Under the pieces are notes generated by a model. That model had not been told where the DNA came from. It searched no databases and saw only the letters and a program-made list of their open reading frames with translations. Below, in pieces: positions 15,386 to 23,991 of a DNA stretch of 31,314 bases. Made by a program: the position numbers and the translations under genes. This DNA comes from a virus, in IMG/VR virus record IMGVR_UViG_3300008452_001629, positions 1 through 31,314 of that record; one strand, given 5' to 3'. Position 1 is the first letter of the stretch. Every line of letters begins with the position of its first letter.

Positions 15386-15729
15386 TGGCAACAAGCAACA
15401 ACGCATCAATTTTAAAACAACGGATTCTGATTAAACGTTTATCACGCACATCAGATGGATTTGGAGGCACAACACCGGGTGGATATGTAACCATTGACAC
15501 CGTATGGTGCAGGGTACAGGAAACCAAAGGGCCAATTGATGAAAGAATGGGAATCAGGTTGAAATCAACGGAAATTGAAATCACGATCCGAAAGGAAACG
15601 GCCGATTTGATTGCCAATGAGGATGTGTTGCAAGTTGAAGGATTTTCGGCATTGTATCGCATCAATTCCGGATTTCAAACGTTTGAGAATTTCTGGGTTA
15701 AAATGACAGCCACCAAAATTGAGGGATAA
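15385..15729 (+). CDS. Head closure / head-tail adaptor protein
   Basis: A 114-residue protein of the SPP1 gp16-like head-tail joining family. Seen: LKQRILIKRLSRTSDGFGG at the N-terminus, VTIDTVWCRVQETKGPIDERMG, EIEITIRKETADLI, then the beta-barrel end YRINSGFQTFENFWVKMTATKI. Its position after the gp6-like connector and before the gp10-like protein is diagnostic. It overlaps both neighbours by one base. Confidence 0.87.
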   Translation: MATSNNASILKQRILIKRLSRTSDGFGGTTPGGYVTIDTVWCRVQETKGPIDERMGIRLKSTEIEITIRKETADLIANEDVLQVEGFSALYRINSGFQTFENFWVKMTATKIEG

Positions 15730-16175
15730 TGGCAAAGAAAAGCGGTGTTGATTCGAAGCAATTAGCCGATTTGCAAAATAAGATTGAACAATTGGGCAAA
15801 TTATCCAAACAGGAATTGTCTAATGAATTGGTAAAAACTGCAATGTTTGCAGTTGCAGGAATGAAAACTGATGCCAGACACGACACCGGTAATTTGAGAA
15901 ATCAAACCGGATTTGAAAGGCAAAATGAAAATACGGTTGTTATTTTTTCACGTGCGCCATATGCGCCATTTGTGGAATTTGGCACAGGTAGATTGGTAGA
16001 TTTACAGCATTTAACAAAATTAGGATTCCCAGCATCTTATGCAATGCAATTCAAGGGCAAAGGGATCAAGAAAGTAAATTTACCGGCACGGCCTTTTTTC
16101 TTTACAAATTTGCGTAAAGAATTGGGCGATTTAACAAACAGGTTAGAAACCAAAATTAAACAATTGACAAAATAA
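15729..16175 (+). CDS. HK97 gp10-like neck/tail protein
   Basis: A 148-residue protein of the HK97 gp10 family. The pattern DARHDTGNLRNQTGFERQ, then IFSRAPYAPFVEFGTG (about 76-92), and the ending LPARPFFFTNLRKEL are hallmarks: the 'TG-L-R' turn, 'Y-x-x-x-V-E-F-G-T' and 'P-A-R-P-F'. It helps join the tail to the head. The N-terminus is a charged helix. It shares one base with each neighbouring gene. Confidence 0.88.
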   Translation: MAKKSGVDSKQLADLQNKIEQLGKLSKQELSNELVKTAMFAVAGMKTDARHDTGNLRNQTGFERQNENTVVIFSRAPYAPFVEFGTGRLVDLQHLTKLGFPASYAMQFKGKGIKKVNLPARPFFFTNLRKELGDLTNRLETKIKQLTK

Positions 16176-16615
16176 TGTTAGAACCGATACAATTCATCCG
16201 CAAGGCAATCATCACACGTTTGACAAATAATGTGGTGATTGGTGGTGTGACATTTGGTGTTTATAACCGTGTGCCATCAACGGCATCGTTTCCATACATT
16301 TTGGTGTATTCTGTTTCATCTGATGAAACCGATTTCAATCAATCATCGTATATCACAGAAACAATCACACGGATTGAAGTGGTGACACGTTTCCAATCTG
16401 ATTCAGGCGGTGAAATCACAGCCAACAGCGCAATCAATAGAATTTTAGAATTAATTAGAACACGATCAAACGGATATTTTGATTTATCTGCGGATGGATT
16501 CAATGTATTTACGTGCGTAAAGGAGTCATCAACGTACATTGTGGATGATGAACCAGATCACACGTATTTTCGTGGTATTGTAGAAATAAGCAATAAAATC
16601 CAACAAACAATTTAA
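16175..16615 (+). CDS. Tail completion / tail terminator protein (DUF3168-like)
   Basis: A 146-residue protein of the tail terminator class that caps the tail tube before head joining. Seen: LEPIQFIRKAIITRLTNN, then VYNRVPSTASFPYILVYSV, the 'V-P-x-x-x-x-x-P-Y-I' signature of DUF3168-like proteins, ITRIEVVTRFQSD, and the final ISNKIQQTI. It ends the neck gene group; the lysis cassette begins one base later. Confidence 0.82.
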   Translation: MLEPIQFIRKAIITRLTNNVVIGGVTFGVYNRVPSTASFPYILVYSVSSDETDFNQSSYITETITRIEVVTRFQSDSGGEITANSAINRILELIRTRSNGYFDLSADGFNVFTCVKESSTYIVDDEPDHTYFRGIVEISNKIQQTI

Positions 16616-16616
16616 A

Positions 16617-16904
16617 ATGGAAACAAGGGATGCCATTATTGGCCTAGCATCATCAACAGTCACGGCATTTATATCGTGGATATTAGGGAAACGCAAAGAA
16701 AATGCGGACATCAGTACAATACAATTAGAAAATTCCCAACGTGTGATTGATATGGTTACCCAAATGAATGAAAAGTTGGAGGCAAAGGTTGATCAATTAA
16801 GCAAAAAAGTTGATGAATTAACGGTTGAAATTGAAAACCTGCGTGAAGAAAATCACAAATTAAAGCACGGCAGACCGGTAAAAAAGAAAGAGGAAAACGA
16901 ATAA
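16617..16904 (+). CDS. Candidate holin: one membrane span plus coiled coil
   Basis: A 95-residue protein with one N-terminal hydrophobic span (about 6-24, AIIGLASSTVTAFISWILG), a basic stop (KRKE), and a long charged coiled coil (about 33-83) with a Lys-rich end. It overlaps the endolysin start by one base and heads an endolysin-spanin row, so holin is the best guess. Single-span holins exist, but the long cytoplasmic-looking coiled coil is unusual. It could instead be a membrane anchor for another protein. Confidence 0.55.
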   Translation: METRDAIIGLASSTVTAFISWILGKRKENADISTIQLENSQRVIDMVTQMNEKLEAKVDQLSKKVDELTVEIENLREENHKLKHGRPVKKKEENE

Positions 16905-17392
16905 TGAAAGATCAAATCACATTGGACAGAATCAAATTGATGCACCCGAAATTGCGTGCGGAGGTTGGAATCATTTACGATGAAATTGTGAACGCATTAA
17001 GAGGCAAAGCATTTTGCAGATTTACGCACACGTTGCGCACATTTAAGGAACAGGAGGCGATATATGCACAGGGCAGAACAAAGCCCGGCCCAATTGTTTC
17101 AAAGGCAAAACCGGGATTAAGTTTACACAATTACGGATTGGCAATTGACATCGTTTTAATTGATGGCAAATCTGTTTCGTGGGATATGAAAAAGGATTTT
17201 GATGGTGATGGCAAAGCAGATTGGATGGAGGTTGTAGCCGTGTTTAAAAAGTACGGATGGGAATGGGGTGGTGATTGGAAAAAATTCCCAGATGCGCCAC
17301 ATTTTCAAAAAGCATTTGGAAAAACACCATCGCAATATTTTGCATTGTGGAATGCTAAAAAAGTGGATTCACAGGGTTACGTAATAATTTAA
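16904..17392 (+). CDS. M15 family L-Ala-D-Glu peptidase endolysin with EF-hand loop
   Basis: A 162-residue zinc peptidase that cuts the peptide stems of peptidoglycan, of the T5 endolysin-like M15C type. Zinc ligands and surroundings are clear: SLHNYGLAIDI (73-83) gives His75 and Asp82, and DAPHFQ (130-135) gives His133 after GWEWGGDWKKFP. Between them, DFDGDGKADWME (98-109) fits the 12-residue EF-hand loop (D98, D100, D102, G103, D106, E109). The T5 enzyme is known to be calcium-activated through a loop in this region. There is no signal peptide, so release depends on a holin. Confidence 0.92.
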   Translation: MKDQITLDRIKLMHPKLRAEVGIIYDEIVNALRGKAFCRFTHTLRTFKEQEAIYAQGRTKPGPIVSKAKPGLSLHNYGLAIDIVLIDGKSVSWDMKKDFDGDGKADWMEVVAVFKKYGWEWGGDWKKFPDAPHFQKAFGKTPSQYFALWNAKKVDSQGYVII

Positions 17393-17393
17393 A

Positions 17394-17843
17394 ATGAAAA
17401 AATTCCTAATCATCGCCATCGTTTTGTTTGCAAGTTGCAAACCATCAAAAACAATCATCAAAGAAAATACGATTGTTAAATACGACACGATTCACACATC
17501 GGATGTAATCTATAAAACAAAGGCAATTCGTGATTCAATTATCATCGAAAATCCGTGCGATTCTGCCGGCATTTTAACGACCTTTTATTCCAAATTTGTG
17601 ATACCACAAGGCTCAATCACTTTGCGTTCAACACGTGGCAGAATTGAGGCCAAAATTGACATTGATTCAATCGAATCTGTGTACAAATCCAAATACCAAT
17701 TGTCAAAATCGGACAATGTTCGAATTTCGAACAAAGAGGTGATTAAAAATGTTGTTCCTGCGTGGGCCATTATTACCATCTTTTTTGAATCGGTCATCAT
17801 TATCGGATACGTGTTTTATAAAATGAGGCTTTTTATTTTTTAA
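17394..17843 (+). CDS. Unimolecular spanin (u-spanin)
   Basis: A 149-residue protein with a lipoprotein signal peptide (MKKFLIIAIVLFASC, lipidated Cys15, Bacteroidetes-style LFASC box). A periplasmic segment rich in beta and Ser/Thr/Ile follows (about 20-118). One C-terminal transmembrane span (about 121-142, VVPAWAIITIFFESVIIIGY) precedes a short tail. Lipid anchor at one end and inner-membrane anchor at the other is the defining layout of T1-type u-spanins, which fuse inner and outer membranes in the last step of lysis. It starts two bases after the endolysin. No separate Rz/Rz1 pair is present. Confidence 0.82.
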   Translation: MKKFLIIAIVLFASCKPSKTIIKENTIVKYDTIHTSDVIYKTKAIRDSIIIENPCDSAGILTTFYSKFVIPQGSITLRSTRGRIEAKIDIDSIESVYKSKYQLSKSDNVRISNKEVIKNVVPAWAIITIFFESVIIIGYVFYKMRLFIF

Positions 17844-17869
17844 CTTGCATAAAAATAAGCAGGTAAAAA

Positions 17870-20800
17870 ATGGCATCATTAACCGGGAATTTGGTTGCGG
17901 AAACCTATAAAGCATTATTAAAAACCATTGATAATGACATCCTAACAGCAAGCGAAAAGCAAATCACAGATGGATTGGGTGGTGGATCAAATGTTTTCAT
18001 TGATTCAAATGGGTTTTTAAGAGCCAACAAATACAAAGTCACAAACGGATTAGCCACGCAATTTTTAAAGGCTGATGGATCATTGGATGCAAATACCTAT
18101 TTGACATCCATTACAGGTGCGCAGGTGATTACGGCATTAGGGTACACACCGGTGACAAATGCACGTACATTGACAATCAATGGCACAACGTATGATTTAA
18201 CTGCAAACAGATCGTGGACAATTGCCGGCACATCAGCCGTGTGGGGGAATATCACAGGGACATTGTCCAATCAAACAGATTTGCAAACGGCATTAAATGC
18301 CAAATTCAATAATCCAACCGGGACAATTTCACAATACATTCGTGGTGATGGTTCATTGGCTACATTCCCAACATTACCGGGAGGTTTGCCAACAGGTGGC
18401 ACAGCAGGCCAAATTTTGGCCAAAATTGATGCAACCGATTACAATACCCATTGGATTGATAATTTTGCCACACAGACCAAAAATGAGGTCAAATTGGGCG
18501 CAACATTAGCCAAAGGCACAGCGGTTTATGTTTCTGGATCAACCGGTGGCAGCGGAACAAATATGATTGTGATGGCTGCATCAAATGCAAGTGAGGCATT
18601 GAGTTCCAAAACGTTTGGTTTACTTGAAACAGGTGGCGCAACAAATGATTTTGTTAAATGCGTGACATTTGGTTTGATTGCCGGATTGGATACATCAACA
18701 GCACAGGCAGGTGATCCGGTTTGGTTAGGTGTAAATGGAGCATTATTGTTTGGTGTTGCCAACAAACCTGTTGCACCGGCTAATATGGTTTACATTGGGG
18801 TTGTGACACGTGTACAATCAAACAATGGTGAAATCTTTGTAAACGTTCAAAATGGATTTGAAATTGAGGAATTACACGATGTATTGATTCAATCAAAAGC
18901 CAATAATCAAGGTTTATTTTACGAATCATCCACAGGATTATGGAAAAATAAAAGCATTGCAACGGTGTTGGGTTATACACCACAGGCGCAGTTGAATGGT
19001 ACAGGGTTTGTGAAAGCATCAGGCACAACAATATCATACGACAATTCAACGTATTTAACCACAGCAGATGCAGCAAGTACATACCAAAGGTTAGACAGAA
19101 TGGCCATTAATTTGCTTGCAAGTGACATTCAATACCCTAATAACAATGCAGTAATTGCAGCATTAGCATTGAAAGCAAATGCGGCAAATCCTGTATTCAC
19201 AGGTAATATGACAATTTCAGGTGCAGAACCAAAATTGTTTTTTACCGATACAGATAATAATCCAGATTACACAGTTTTTATTGATTCGGGTGTATTTTAT
19301 ATATACGATCAAACAGCCGGCACAACTCGTTTTTCAATTAGTTCAACAGGTAATATTAGCTCAGGGGTTGGAAAATCAATCACAGCAGGATCATTTGTAA
19401 AAGAAAGCGGAACAGCAGCGCAGTTTTTAAAGGCAGATGGATCAATTGATTCAAGCACGTATGTGACATCAACAGCATTGGCTGATTATTTATTAATTAC
19501 AACAGCGGCATCAACATATCAGCGATTAGATAGGATTGCATCATCATTATTTGCAAGCGCAACAAATTATCCAAATAACAACGCAGTCATTGCCGGATTG
19601 GCTTTAAAAGCAGATGCCGCAAATCCTGTATTTACAGGATCAATGAACATTCAAGGGTTAGAATCTAGGATTAATTTTTACGATGAAAACAATTTAAGAA
19701 AGTTTTTTATTGGTTATAGTTCCGGACAATTATCAATTTATCAGGATGCAGGATCAGCAACAAGATTCCAAATAAATTCAAGCGGAAACATAACAACAGG
19801 AGTTAATAATACAATTACATCTTGGGGTTTTATAAAAGATGGAGGCACAGCAAGTCAATTTTTGATGGCTGATGGTTCAGTTTCAACAGGTGTTGTTACA
19901 GGAACAGGTACAACAAATTACATTCCAAAATGGACATCAGCAAGTGCGATTGGTAATAGTTTAATTTTTGATAATGGAACAAATGTTGGTATAAATACGG
20001 CATCACCTGCAACAATTTTGCACGTTACAGGCGGAACATTAATGACAGGAGGTTGGAATAAAACAGCCACATTACAGGCACAATACCCTACATTGATTTT
20101 TAATTCAAATGCATCAAAATGGGGTGCAATTGGATATGATCATTCAAATGCAATGTCATTTTGGGTAAATGGAACAAGTGACAACGTAAATGGTACAGGT
20201 TTAAATGCATTTCAAATTTATAACACAGGAAGCGCAGATTTCAATTATAGTTTAACCGTTGCAAATGCCTTAAATGTTGGAAAAGTTGGTGATGTAATTT
20301 ATACAAAATCAAATGGAACATCTTATAGTAGATTTTTGTATTCAGGTGCACATCTAAATGTAGTATTTTCAGGTGGAACAGATGCAAACAATGGAGGATT
20401 TGGTATAAATAATTACGAGGATACGGTACGATTGTTTAATATGAACAATGCAGGTACAGCATTTTTTGCAGGTAATGTTTTAGTAAATGGAGCAACAACA
20501 TTAACAGGTATTCAGGGCGGTGTTGCAGTAAATGGCACAACAAGTTCAGGGGTAGTTTATAGATTATCAAATACAAATCGTGGTTATACATATATGTCAC
20601 AAAATGGAAATATGAACGTTGAAACCACATCAGGAAGTATTTCATTAGCACCTAATGGATCACCTGCGGTTACAATTGCAACAACAGGTGTTGCTACATT
20701 TTCAAATACAATTATTGCAAAACAATCACAAATTTCAAAATCTGTTACTGATTCTGATTGGTTAAGCACTTGGGACAATACAGCTACAAACGGCCATAAA

Positions 20801-22258
20801 ATGTATTTTGGTTATGGAAATGCAGCAGGAACAAGATTCGGTTTATATATAACAGGAGGTGACGGAACAAACATTGATTTAACCGTAGCTAATAAATTTT
20901 ATGTGATGGGTACAGGTAACGTGTTAATTAACACGACAACAGATGCCGGATATAAACTAGATGTAAATGGTACGGGTAGGTTTAGTGGAGCGGTAACGGT
21001 TAATACTGGAACTACTAATCAAAATGTTAAAATTTTTGGAGACAAAGTAGGTATTTCGAGAACTTCAGATGCTGCGGAGGTAGTATATTTTTCTAAAACA
21101 AATACTTTGGGAAGTGATGGAACTGCTAATATACACGGATACGATGGTATTGTATTTAGAACACAAGGAGCAGAAACTGTTAAATTAACTATTGCCTCCA
21201 CAGGAGCCGCCACGTTTTCGAGTAGTGTTACGGCTTCAAGATTTGAAACAACATCTGCAAGCAATGGAGCATTTGGAATCAATCAAAATGGCGATGATGG
21301 TGTTAGTTATAGATTTTATCAATATTCTACATCAGGGACTACATATGTTATTAATACTCAAATGGGGGCATCAGGAGAATATGATATTTGGCAATATTCA
21401 GGTGCTTGGAGAAGAAATTTAAGAATTGCTGCCACAGGAGCAGCCACGTTTGCGAGTAGTATTGCGGCAGTAGGTAGTGTAAGTGTTACAGCATCAAGTT
21501 CATCAATTTCACCTTCTCTCGTTTTAAGTCAAACAGGTGGTAATACATATAGTGCGGTAGGTATAAATAGAGCAGATGGCACAGGAATTTCAACAGGATT
21601 GGGTTCATCATTAGTTTTCAGAAGTGGCGATGCATCAGATTTCCCAATTCAATTTGCTACTGCTAATAATATTAGAATGACAATATCAACATCAGGATTT
21701 CTTGGTATTGGAACACAATCTCCATTGGCACCAATTCACGCAAGTGGTGGAACAGCAATGACAGGTGGATGGGTAAGGACGGCAATGCTTTCAGCGGTAT
21801 ATCCTGTATTAGCATTTAATTCTAATAATTCGAAATGGGCAGGAATTGGATATGATTTTAGTGGTAGTCAGGCATTTATTATTTGGGTTAATGCAGGATC
21901 AGAAAATGTTTCAACAGGAACAGGTGCGTTGGTTATAGCAGGAAGTGGTGCAGCAACATTTGTTTCATCAGTCACGGCCACATCGTTTTTTGAATCATCA
22001 GATTTAAGAAAAAAGAAATTAATTGAAAGCAATCCAATTATTGCAGGAATTGAAAATTTACAGGCCAAATTATATGAAAAGAATGGCAAATTAGAATTGG
22101 GATATTTTGCACAGGATGCCGAAAAAATAATGCCATATGCAGTCACAAAAAATGCTGATGGATTTTTAAATTTATCATATCGTGAAGTTCACACGGCTAA
22201 AATTGCAAGATTGGAACAAAGGGTTGCAGAATTAGAAAAACAATTAAACGCAGCATAA
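17870..22258 (+). CDS. Large tail fibre/appendage with C-terminal S74 chaperone
   Basis: A 1462-residue trimeric-fibre-type protein, probably the host-recognition appendage. The N-terminal part has collagen-free fibre repeats such as ALGYTPVTNARTLTINGTT and FLKADGS. Two near-tandem units of about 130 residues (from about 19059 and about 19499; shared YPNNNAVIA and NPVFTG) follow. A second duplicated unit (about 20006 and about 21721) shares TGGW...FNSN..KW. Later repeats use GAATF.SSVTA. The last about 90 residues are an intramolecular chaperone of the Peptidase S74 type: SSDLRKKKLIESNPIIAGI, LGYFAQDAEKIMP, then a coiled coil ending EKQLNAA. The Ser-Asp dyad predicts self-cleavage after trimerisation. 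A segment near 20930-21480 differs in codon style, suggesting module exchange. Confidence 0.88.
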   Translation: MASLTGNLVAETYKALLKTIDNDILTASEKQITDGLGGGSNVFIDSNGFLRANKYKVTNGLATQFLKADGSLDANTYLTSITGAQVITALGYTPVTNARTLTINGTTYDLTANRSWTIAGTSAVWGNITGTLSNQTDLQTALNAKFNNPTGTISQYIRGDGSLATFPTLPGGLPTGGTAGQILAKIDATDYNTHWIDNFATQTKNEVKLGATLAKGTAVYVSGSTGGSGTNMIVMAASNASEALSSKTFGLLETGGATNDFVKCVTFGLIAGLDTSTAQAGDPVWLGVNGALLFGVANKPVAPANMVYIGVVTRVQSNNGEIFVNVQNGFEIEELHDVLIQSKANNQGLFYESSTGLWKNKSIATVLGYTPQAQLNGTGFVKASGTTISYDNSTYLTTADAASTYQRLDRMAINLLASDIQYPNNNAVIAALALKANAANPVFTGNMTISGAEPKLFFTDTDNNPDYTVFIDSGVFYIYDQTAGTTRFSISSTGNISSGVGKSITAGSFVKESGTAAQFLKADGSIDSSTYVTSTALADYLLITTAASTYQRLDRIASSLFASATNYPNNNAVIAGLALKADAANPVFTGSMNIQGLESRINFYDENNLRKFFIGYSSGQLSIYQDAGSATRFQINSSGNITTGVNNTITSWGFIKDGGTASQFLMADGSVSTGVVTGTGTTNYIPKWTSASAIGNSLIFDNGTNVGINTASPATILHVTGGTLMTGGWNKTATLQAQYPTLIFNSNASKWGAIGYDHSNAMSFWVNGTSDNVNGTGLNAFQIYNTGSADFNYSLTVANALNVGKVGDVIYTKSNGTSYSRFLYSGAHLNVVFSGGTDANNGGFGINNYEDTVRLFNMNNAGTAFFAGNVLVNGATTLTGIQGGVAVNGTTSSGVVYRLSNTNRGYTYMSQNGNMNVETTSGSISLAPNGSPAVTIATTGVATFSNTIIAKQSQISKSVTDSDWLSTWDNTATNGHKMYFGYGNAAGTRFGLYITGGDGTNIDLTVANKFYVMGTGNVLINTTTDAGYKLDVNGTGRFSGAVTVNTGTTNQNVKIFGDKVGISRTSDAAEVVYFSKTNTLGSDGTANIHGYDGIVFRTQGAETVKLTIASTGAATFSSSVTASRFETTSASNGAFGINQNGDDGVSYRFYQYSTSGTTYVINTQMGASGEYDIWQYSGAWRRNLRIAATGAATFASSIAAVGSVSVTASSSSISPSLVLSQTGGNTYSAVGINRADGTGISTGLGSSLVFRSGDASDFPIQFATANNIRMTISTSGFLGIGTQSPLAPIHASGGTAMTGGWVRTAMLSAVYPVLAFNSNNSKWAGIGYDFSGSQAFIIWVNAGSENVSTGTGALVIAGSGAATFVSSVTATSFFESSDLRKKKLIESNPIIAGIENLQAKLYEKNGKLELGYFAQDAEKIMPYAVTKNADGFLNLSYREVHTAKIARLEQRVAELEKQLNAA

Positions 22259-22259
22259 T

Positions 22260-22703
22260 ATGCAATGGATAAACGTGGCATCAAATCAAACGTGTTCGTG
22301 GGATAGTTTACAAAATGCCTGCGATAATGGATTTTTTTTACAATTGCTACCGATGCCACCATCTGGACAATCGGCATTGCGTTGTGTTCGTAAAGAATTA
22401 ATCCAATCATATATTGAAATCCAATCAGCACCATTGGCCGGTGTGCCAAACAATGAATTGGTAGTGAAAAGCCAATTAGTAGCAATTCAATACACATATT
22501 ATCAATTAACACCGTGTGATGGCGGTGCAGGTGCGTGGACACGAATTTTTCCAACATTAGGAGTTGGCCAACGCTATATTTTGCCCGGTTTTACTAATAG
22601 ATTTTTTTATTACAATGGAATATCGCAAGGGCCACAGGTAATGATTCCATCAGGATACAACGGATCAATTCAAATTGTAACAGGTTCAACGTATTGTCCA
22701 TAA
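22260..22703 (+). CDS. Unknown Cys-containing protein next to the fibre
   Basis: A 147-residue protein starting two bases after the fibre stop. It has five Cys (12, 21, 42, 86, 146), many aromatic residues and Gly/Pro turns (ILPGFTNRFFYYNGISQGP, IPSGYNGSIQIVTG), and no signal peptide. It looks beta-rich. Its position after the fibre would fit a fibre-tip or adaptor role, but there is no recognised domain. It could also be a fibre assembly factor. Confidence 0.6.
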   Translation: MQWINVASNQTCSWDSLQNACDNGFFLQLLPMPPSGQSALRCVRKELIQSYIEIQSAPLAGVPNNELVVKSQLVAIQYTYYQLTPCDGGAGAWTRIFPTLGVGQRYILPGFTNRFFYYNGISQGPQVMIPSGYNGSIQIVTGSTYCP

Positions 22704-22707
22704 TCCG

Positions 22708-22715
22708 TATATTTG
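22708..22715 (+). promoter_or_regulatory. Candidate -7 box with TTTGCAT extension
   Basis: TATATTTG, followed by CAT, matches TAnnTTTG in the 39-base gap before ATG 22743. The same TATATTTGCAT string recurs at 23951. No clear -33 TTTG is at the expected distance. Confidence 0.45.
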
Positions 22716-22742
22716 CATATTAAACAACCAAATCAATATAAA

Positions 22743-23138
22743 ATGAAAAAGAAGTACGCAGAAATCATTGTTTTGTCACGTGTATTAAGCCATTTTGCTG
22801 GTGAGCAAAAGACAAAAGCACAAAAGAAATTGGCTAAAATCAACGAGAAATTGAAGCCATATTTGGATAAATACGAGGAACAGGCAGAGGAATACCGTTT
22901 GGACAATGCATCAGTTGATAAAGATGGAAACCTGATTTTAAAAGAAAATGGCGGTTATTCATACACAAAAGATGGATTGAAAAAATTGACTGAAAAATCA
23001 AAGGCATTAAATTTAACTGAGGTTGATTTTGAGGCAATACAGGTTGTCAATCCGGAGGGATTAGAAGAATTTGGATTCTTGAAAGATTGGATTGAGGGTG
23101 TTGAGTTCACAAATATTGATGAGGAAATAGAATTATAA
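22743..23138 (+). CDS. Unknown charged helical protein
   Basis: A 131-residue protein that starts with MKKKYAEIIVLSRVLSHFAGEQKTKAQKK and continues as a charged helix/coiled coil (to about residue 60), then an alpha/beta half (DKDGNLILKENGGYSYTKDGLKKL, DFEAIQVVNPEGL) with an acidic end. ATG 22743 is chosen because the upstream in-frame TTG (22713) lies in the -7 box. The family is not named, but its layout (charged helix, then a short folded part) is seen in small proteins of phage tail regions. Confidence 0.6.
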   Translation: MKKKYAEIIVLSRVLSHFAGEQKTKAQKKLAKINEKLKPYLDKYEEQAEEYRLDNASVDKDGNLILKENGGYSYTKDGLKKLTEKSKALNLTEVDFEAIQVVNPEGLEEFGFLKDWIEGVEFTNIDEEIEL

Positions 23139-23141
23139 AAT

Positions 23142-23489
23142 ATGAAAACAATTGAACCAATTTCCGTTTGGGATAACGGCAAAACACAGGTGGCCACCAT
23201 TTTAAATGCGTATGCGGTCAATGTAACATTAGGCAGTTCGGCAACATTTTGGTATGGAATCTTTGTAAAAAATGAAGATGGAACGCAGGGTTTAAATTTG
23301 TCATCCGGAAATTTATTGATGACAGGCGAAGATTATGCACAATGGGCGGTTGATTCATATGCGTGGGATTGGGTTGCAGAGCAATTGAATTTGACAATCA
23401 CAGGCGATTACATTCCACCTGTGCCACCACAACCAGAACCACAACCAGAAACACCAATTAATCCGGCAGTCGAATCACCGGCAGTTTAA
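23142..23489 (+). CDS. Unknown protein with Pro-rich tail
   Basis: A 115-residue protein: a beta-rich core (about 1-90, with VWDNGKTQVATILNAYAVNV, ATFWYGIFV, GLNLSSGNLLMTGEDYAQWA) and a Pro/Glu tail (PPVPPQPEPQPETP). It lies four bases after its upstream neighbour and shares the gap-free junction with the first tail-tube gene (ATG 23490). A virion or tail accessory role is likely from context. No family is recognised. Confidence 0.6.
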   Translation: MKTIEPISVWDNGKTQVATILNAYAVNVTLGSSATFWYGIFVKNEDGTQGLNLSSGNLLMTGEDYAQWAVDSYAWDWVAEQLNLTITGDYIPPVPPQPEPQPETPINPAVESPAV

Positions 23490-23939
23490 ATGGCATTAGT
23501 AAACGGCACAAATGTTGTTTTGTATGAAGGCGATGTGGCATTGGGACATTCCAAATCAGCCACTATGTCTTTACAAATGGATATGGCCGAATTTACCAAT
23601 AAAGATTCGCAAGGTTGGAAGGAAGTGTTGGCCGGTAAACGATCGGCATCCTTTACAGCCGAAGGATTAGTGGATTATTCCGATCAGGTCAATTTTAACC
23701 AATTTGCAGAACGGATAATTACACGATCTGAGGTGCAATGGGTATTTCAAACGGCCGGGATGTTTTACTATGGATTGGGATACATTAACAATGTGGAGCA
23801 GGTCAGCCAAATGGAAAACGTTTCCACATATTCGGTTGATTTCACAATTTCGGGCCGGATTTATACAGATCAGCGATTGATTTGGAATTTGGTGTTTACC
23901 AATTGGGAAAACTTAAATATTCAATGGCAAAATCTATAA
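23490..23939 (+). CDS. Tail tube protein paralog 1
   Basis: A 149-residue protein of the TP901-1-like major tail protein type: NGTNVVLYEGDVALGHSKSATMSL, DMAEFTNKDSQGWKEVLAGKRSASFTAEGLVDY, and the closing YSVDFTISGRIY. It aligns along its length with the next gene (NGTN start, 'T-x-K-x-S-x-G-W-x-E-x-x-x-G-x-R' and 'G-L-V-x-Y'). A C-terminal extension follows (about 130-149, LIWNLVFTNWENLNIQWQ). Codons are ordinary, unlike the next gene. It may be a minor tube protein or a ring at one tail end. Confidence 0.75.
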   Translation: MALVNGTNVVLYEGDVALGHSKSATMSLQMDMAEFTNKDSQGWKEVLAGKRSASFTAEGLVDYSDQVNFNQFAERIITRSEVQWVFQTAGMFYYGLGYINNVEQVSQMENVSTYSVDFTISGRIYTDQRLIWNLVFTNWENLNIQWQNL

Positions 23940-23950
23940 TGCATTTTGAA

Positions 23951-23958
23951 TATATTTG
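23951..23958 (+). promoter_or_regulatory. Candidate -7 box before the main tail-tube gene
   Basis: TATATTTG, followed by CATAAAA, matches TAnnTTTG in the 52-base gap before ATG 23992. With the terminator at 24423-24460 it would make the second tail-tube gene a private transcription unit. The leader (AAAAATTAAACAAAAAT) is A-rich. Confidence 0.5.
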
Positions 23959-23991
23959 CATAAAATAAGAGCATAAAAATTAAACAAAAAT

